NCBI RefSeq assembly: GCF_014189535.1 | Contig: NZ_CP050308.1 | Location: 1,240,001 to 1,304,000, forward strand | Source of the DNA: Rhizobium lusitanum | GTDB lineage: Bacteria; Pseudomonadota; Alphaproteobacteria; Rhizobiales; Rhizobiaceae | Length of the DNA: 64,000 bases | Direction of reading: 5' to 3' | Part shown: one piece after another, positions 60,148-64,000 of the stretch | Numbering within the stretch: the first letter of the stretch is position 1 | Layout: each line of letters starts with the position of its first letter | The notes under the pieces: model-generated | What the model saw: only the letters and a program-made list of their open reading frames with translations | Databases searched by the model: none | What the model was told of the DNA's origin: nothing | Translations under genes and position numbers: made by a program

Positions 60148-61277
60148 AGAACCTACATTTCTCGTGGCAGGGCATGCTCTGCGTTCTTCTCTGCCTTGCA
60201 GCACTCCCGGCGCTGCCGCTGCTCGCCGCTGATGCCGCCGCACCCTTCAGCAGCGGAACCACTTTCGTCATTTTCATTCTCATTGCCGCCTCGGCCGCTT
60301 TCTCGTTCATGAACCTGTCCGCCCCCCTCGGCGCGGCGATCCTCTTCTTTTCCGCGCACGCAGCCGCCTGGCTGTTGCTCGCCGGAATATCGGGCAATGA
60401 CGGCAAGGCGCTTGCGTCTTTCTTCATCCTGATCGCCGCTGCCTGGCTGCTTGCCTGGCGTTGCGTCTCCATCCTGTCGACCATCCGGCTGCCTTCGACC
60501 GCCGGCAGCTATCTGCTGCGGCTATTGATCCCCGCGATCTTCGGCGCCTGGATCCTGATCTTCTGGGAAGCCGTGACGCGTGGGGCCGGCGTCCCCTTCA
60601 TCCTCCTGCCGCCGCCCAGCGCCATCGGAGCGAGGATTGCCAGCTCGCTTTCGATCCTCTGGACCGATGTGCAGCAGACCATCTTCAAATCGGTATTGAT
60701 CGGCTACATCATCGGCTGCGGCAGCGGCTTCGTCGTCGCGATCCTCGCCGACCGTTTCGCCTTCCTGCGCCGCGGCCTGCGGCCGATCGGCAATTTCGTC
60801 TCGGCGCTGCCGATCATCGGCGTCGCGCCGATCATGGTCATGTGGTTCGGGTTCGACTGGCAGTCCAAGGCCGCCGTCGTCGTTATCATGACCTTCTTCC
60901 CGATGCTGGTGAACACCGTCGCCGGCCTTGCCGCCGCCGGCAACATGGAGCGCGATCTCATGCGCACCTATGCGTCGAGCTATTGGCAGACACTGTTCAA
61001 ACTGCGTCTGCCGGCAGCCGCCCCCTTTATTTTCAATGCGCTAAAGATCAACTCGACCTTGGCCATGATCGGTGCCATCGTGGCGGAGTTCTTTGGTACA
61101 CCCATGTCGGGTATGGGCTTCCGCATCTCGACCGAAAACGGTCGGTTGAATCTCGACATGGTCTGGGCGGAAATCGCGGTCGCGGCGATCGCGGGATCCG
61201 TCTTCTACGGCATCGTCGCCATTCTGGAGCGAATGACGACGTTCTGGCATCCGTCTATCCGTGGTGGGCAGACGTAG
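60144..61277 (+). CDS. ABC transporter permease (second, with extra N-terminal helices)
   Basis: The protein has 377 residues from the ATG at 60144, overlapping the previous stop (ATGA). About four extra membrane helices (1-115) precede the standard permease core, whose coupling loop is LMRTYASSYWQTLFKLRLPA. The extra ~100 residues are unusual for a SsuC/ThiX-like permease, which has ~260 residues. Confidence 0.9.
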   Translation: MKNLHFSWQGMLCVLLCLAALPALPLLAADAAAPFSSGTTFVIFILIAASAAFSFMNLSAPLGAAILFFSAHAAAWLLLAGISGNDGKALASFFILIAAAWLLAWRCVSILSTIRLPSTAGSYLLRLLIPAIFGAWILIFWEAVTRGAGVPFILLPPPSAIGARIASSLSILWTDVQQTIFKSVLIGYIIGCGSGFVVAILADRFAFLRRGLRPIGNFVSALPIIGVAPIMVMWFGFDWQSKAAVVVIMTFFPMLVNTVAGLAAAGNMERDLMRTYASSYWQTLFKLRLPAAAPFIFNALKINSTLAMIGAIVAEFFGTPMSGMGFRISTENGRLNLDMVWAEIAVAAIAGSVFYGIVAILERMTTFWHPSIRGGQT

Positions 61278-61335
61278 ACTAAGATCCCGGGCAAGGGATC
61301 AGGGCATAACTTCAGAGGGAAAAAGGGTGAAGAAC

Positions 61336-62304
61336 ATGAAAAGACTGATGCTTACATTGATGGCGAGCGCCATGGCCCTGAGCATGGCTCAGAGCGCAAA
61401 TGCCGCCGACAAGGTGACGCTGCAGCTGAAATGGGTGGCACAGGGCCAGTTCGGCGGCTATTTCGTCGCCAAGGACAAGGGCTTCTACAAGGAAGAAGGC
61501 CTCGATGTCGACATCAAGCCGGGCGGCCCGGACATTGCGCCGGAACAGGTGATCGCCGGCGGGGGCGCCGATGTCATCGTCGACTGGATGGGCGGCGCTC
61601 TGGTTGCCCGCGAGAAGGGCGTGCCACTGATCAACATCGCCCAGCCCTTCGAAAAGTCCGGCCTCGAGCTGATCTGCCCGAAGGACGGCCCGGTCAAGAC
61701 AGAGAAGGATTTCAAGGGTCATACGCTCGGCGTCTGGTTCTTCGGCAACGAATATCCCTTCTTCGCCTGGATGAACAAGCTTGGCCTGAAGACCGATGGC
61801 GGCAAGGATGGCGTCACCGTCCTGAAGCAGAGCTTCGACGTTCAGCCGCTCGTCCAGAAGCAGGCCGACTGCATCTCGGTTATGACCTACAATGAATACT
61901 GGCAGGCGATCGATGCCGGCTTCAAGGCGGAAGACCTCACCGTCTTCAACTACTCCAAGCTCGGTATCGACCTTCTCGAAGACGGCCTCTATGTCAACGA
62001 GGACAAGCTCAAGGACGCGAAGTTCAAGGCCGACATGGTCAAGTTCGTCCGCGCTTCGCTGAAGGGCTGGAAATACGCCGTAGCGCATCCGGATGAAGCC
62101 GCCGAAATCGTCATGGACAATGGCGGCCAGGACGAAAACCACCAGAAGCGCATGATGGGCGAAGTCGCAAAGCTGATCGGCAGCGGCAAGCTCGACACCA
62201 AGCTCTATGAGCGCACCGTCGAAGCCCTGCTCGACCAGAAGATCATCAACAAGAAGCCAACCGGCGCTTACACACACGAAATCACTGACGCCGCGCTGAA
62301 ATAG
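61336..62304 (+). CDS. ABC transporter substrate-binding protein, NMT1/THI5-like
   Basis: The protein has 322 residues from the ATG at 61336; GTG 61327 is an alternative. A signal peptide ends near SANAAD. The mature part starts TLQLKWVAQGQFGGYFVAKD, typical of the THI5/NMT1-like family, which includes pyrimidine-precursor (ThiY, RibY) binding proteins. With the preceding pyrimidine degradation genes this suggests uptake of a pyrimidine or related compound. Confidence 0.9.
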   Translation: MKRLMLTLMASAMALSMAQSANAADKVTLQLKWVAQGQFGGYFVAKDKGFYKEEGLDVDIKPGGPDIAPEQVIAGGGADVIVDWMGGALVAREKGVPLINIAQPFEKSGLELICPKDGPVKTEKDFKGHTLGVWFFGNEYPFFAWMNKLGLKTDGGKDGVTVLKQSFDVQPLVQKQADCISVMTYNEYWQAIDAGFKAEDLTVFNYSKLGIDLLEDGLYVNEDKLKDAKFKADMVKFVRASLKGWKYAVAHPDEAAEIVMDNGGQDENHQKRMMGEVAKLIGSGKLDTKLYERTVEALLDQKIINKKPTGAYTHEITDAALK

Positions 62305-62702
62305 TTCCGGCATCCCCAAATTGACAGAACGCGCGAGGTCCATCCCTCGCGCGTTCTTTTCATTTTGTAACAACCACCACAAAAAGCTGGCTTTATTCTC
62401 GCGCTTGCATGAAAAGCCAGGCATCGATCAAGTATCTGAATGCGAACATCACATTGCCGTGATTGATTCATAGCGTTGCCCACTCTAGAATTACCCTGCG
62501 ACAGGAATGATTTTCTCGTAATCTTGCGGGATTTGGAAATCGCTCCCATTTAATGGGACGAGTTGAGGATGAGGGACCTTCTGGCATGACAGACGGATGT
62601 TGATCCGCCGGACGAAGCCGGCCCGCATGTATAGATCCCCCGTGTTCGCGACGGAAACAGCGAAATCCCCTTTACCCAAAATGCCGAACTGGAACCGGAC
62701 GC
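62305..62702. other. Intergenic region between the importer and the RND operon
   Basis: This 398-base stretch starts with a strong terminator (62327-62360). The rest is of mixed composition with an AT-rich patch near 62390-62540 and must hold the promoter of the efflux genes. No regulator gene or convincing operator is visible. Confidence 0.4.
62327..62360 (+). terminator. Rho-independent terminator after the ABC importer operon
   Basis: A perfect 11-bp stem (GAACGCGCGAG / CTCGCGCGTTC) with an 8-base loop is followed by TTTT, 23 bases after the binding-protein stop. Confidence 0.85.
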
Positions 62703-63893
62703 ATGGCCCTCACGCCGCATAGATTTCTGAGCACGACCACAATCCTGCTTGCCCTGCTATCGGCACCTGTGGCCTTCGCCGAAGAGCCTGCCGTGACCGC
62801 CCCGAAACAGAACCTGCCGGCCATCGTCGTCACGCAGGCGCAAACGCGAAAGCTGGTCGACAAGGTGGTCGCCACCGGCACGGTGAAAGCCGTGGAAGAG
62901 GTCTATATCCAGCCGCAGGTGGATGGTCTGTCGGTCCGATCGCTCAACGCCGATGTCGGCGACAAGGTTGAGGCGGACGGCACGCTCGCCACGCTGAACG
63001 ATGACGCGTTGATCCTGCAGAAGAGCCAGATGGCAGCGACGAAAGCCAAGGGGCAGGCAACGCTTGCACAGTTGCGCGCGCAGCTCACCGAAGCTCACGC
63101 CAACGCCGAAGAGTCGGAATTGCAGCGCCTGCGCGCCGTCTCCATGGGCGCCAAGGGCACCGTCTCGACGTCCTCAGTCGAGCAGGCAAACGCGACGGCG
63201 GCCGCCAACAAGGCGCGCGTAGCCTCGGCCGAACAGGCCATCGCCGTTGCCGAAGCCGATCTCAAGGTTACCGACAGCCAGATCGCCGATGCCGATCTGA
63301 AACTCGCCCGCACCGGCATCAAGACCCCTGTGGCCGGCACCGTCGCCTCCCGCAACGCTCGCGTCGGCGCCATCGCCAACGGTAGCAGCGACCCACTGTT
63401 CACCATCATCCGCGACAGCAAGCTCGAGCTTGTGGTCGACGTTTCCGAAAGCGACATCACCAAGATCAATATCGGCCAGAAGGCGTTGATTTCGCTTTCC
63501 GGCAACCGCGAGAAGCTTTCGGGCTCGGTACGTCTGGTTTCCCCGGTCGTCGATGCGGTGACCCGCCTCGGCGCGGTTCACATTTCCATCGATGATGGCG
63601 ACAAGGCTCGCGCCGGCATGTACGGCAGCGCCGAGATCGTCATCCGCGAGACCCAGGGCGTCGCCCTGCCTTTGACCGCCGTCAACAGCGACGAGAATGG
63701 CTCCTCCGCCCGCAAGGTCGAGAGCGGCGTGGTCAAGTTCGTCAATGTCGAAACCGGCATCCAGGACGGCGCCTATGTCGAGATCGTCAAGGGCCTGCAG
63801 GATGGCGAGGAAGTCGTGGCCAAGGCCGGCGCCTATGTCCGCGATGGCGACCATATCACGCCCGTCAAACAAGCGCCGCAAGCGTCCAACTGA
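62703..63893 (+). CDS. RND efflux system periplasmic adaptor (HlyD/MFP family)
   Basis: The protein has 396 residues. A signal peptide ends near VAFAEE. The lipoyl-like half motifs flank a coiled coil at about 105-195 rich in Ala, Glu and Lys; the second half has RNARVGAIANGSSDPLFTII and the beta-barrel LELVVDVSESDITKINIGQ. It bridges an inner-membrane RND pump with an outer-membrane channel. It is followed 14 bases later by the pump gene. Confidence 0.9.
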   Translation: MALTPHRFLSTTTILLALLSAPVAFAEEPAVTAPKQNLPAIVVTQAQTRKLVDKVVATGTVKAVEEVYIQPQVDGLSVRSLNADVGDKVEADGTLATLNDDALILQKSQMAATKAKGQATLAQLRAQLTEAHANAEESELQRLRAVSMGAKGTVSTSSVEQANATAAANKARVASAEQAIAVAEADLKVTDSQIADADLKLARTGIKTPVAGTVASRNARVGAIANGSSDPLFTIIRDSKLELVVDVSESDITKINIGQKALISLSGNREKLSGSVRLVSPVVDAVTRLGAVHISIDDGDKARAGMYGSAEIVIRETQGVALPLTAVNSDENGSSARKVESGVVKFVNVETGIQDGAYVEIVKGLQDGEEVVAKAGAYVRDGDHITPVKQAPQASN

Positions 63894-63907
63894 GCGAGAA
63901 CGGCAAG

Positions 63908-64000
63908 ATGAACTTTTCCGCCTGGTCCATCCGAAATCCCGTCGCGCCGCTCCTGGGCTTTTTCCTGCTGATGGTGGTAGGAGCACACGCCTTCTTCAAT
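63908..64000 (+). CDS. RND efflux pump inner-membrane protein, N-terminus (runs off window)
   Basis: The first 31 codons are present: MNFSAWSIRNPVAPLLGFFL leads into the first membrane helix, the usual AcrB-type opening. The gene follows the adaptor by 14 bases. Confidence 0.85.
   Translation, partial: MNFSAWSIRNPVAPLLGFFLLMVVGAHAFFN

Noticed and set aside
61278..61335. TPP riboswitch before the THI5-type binding protein
   Set aside because: The gap is too short and lacks the conserved CTGAGA and other thi-box elements.

Overview
The window is chromosomal DNA of a GC-rich alphaproteobacterium of the Rhizobium group. Evidence for this: a complete NepR/EcfG/PhyR general stress locus, an hmuPSTUV haem locus with rhizobial order, thuA/thuB, and a ClC-type transporter gene followed by an aspartyl/asparaginyl-hydroxylase gene. 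That last pair matches the sycA-olsC arrangement reported for Rhizobium tropici, so a close relative of R. tropici is my best guess (inference, no search was run). I saw no rRNA, tRNA, CRISPR array, intact insertion sequence or prophage.

Layout. 0-9.3 kb: end of an MFS transporter, an ECF42-type sigma factor with its DGPF (YCII) partner, a VOC protein, a PAP2 phosphatase and a phosphoethanolamine transferase (lipid A/envelope charge), an output-less response regulator, a flavin monooxygenase, an RpiR protein that lost its DNA-binding domain, and a histidine phosphatase. 9.3-15.8 kb: small metabolic and regulatory genes (PhyH dioxygenase/AraC pair, MocR/PNPOx pair, two GNAT acetyltransferases, one resembling AAC(6'), and a sterol-desaturase-type hydroxylase that could be OlsE). 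16.0-19.4 kb: a 1107-residue protein fusing 2-oxoacid dehydrogenase E1-alpha, E1-beta, a lipoyl-type domain and a ketoacyl-ACP synthase III, all with intact catalytic residues. 19.7-23.2 kb: a membrane-stress operon (PspA, YqiJ-like, flotillin/YqiK-like) whose PspA frame is continuous with an upstream TnpB-like N-terminal domain that lacks the nuclease part. 23.3-26.1 kb: olsC and a ClC whose motifs are those of fluoride/proton antiporters, preceded by a fluoride-riboswitch-like leader and a 29-codon leader ORF that overlaps its start.

26-37.7 kb: a sugar-catabolism region, almost all on the minus strand. A LacI regulator is divergent from a dehydrogenase, an isomerase and a complete sugar ABC transporter; a TetR-SMR pair and thuA-thuB follow. 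The set suggests import of a glycoside and processing through 3-keto sugars. 37.8-40.2 kb: truncated haemoglobin, DUF423 and small proteins. 39.1-46.2 kb: iron/haem acquisition (IsdG-like monooxygenase, TonB, HmuP, HmuS, HmuT, HmuU, HmuV). 46.4-50.3 kb: DUF883/holin-like stress proteins, EcfG, NepR, PhyR and an HWE-type histidine kinase; good EcfG-type promoters (GGAAC-N16/17-CGTT) precede the DUF883 pair and the kinase, and an inverted pair of GGAAC boxes lies between nepR and phyR.

50.8-62.3 kb: reductive pyrimidine degradation (PreT, PreA, RutR-type regulator, amidohydrolase, dihydropyrimidinase) with an NMT1/THI5-type ABC importer, and an orphan barstar-family gene inserted in the operon. 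62.7-64 kb: an RND efflux adaptor and the first codons of its pump.
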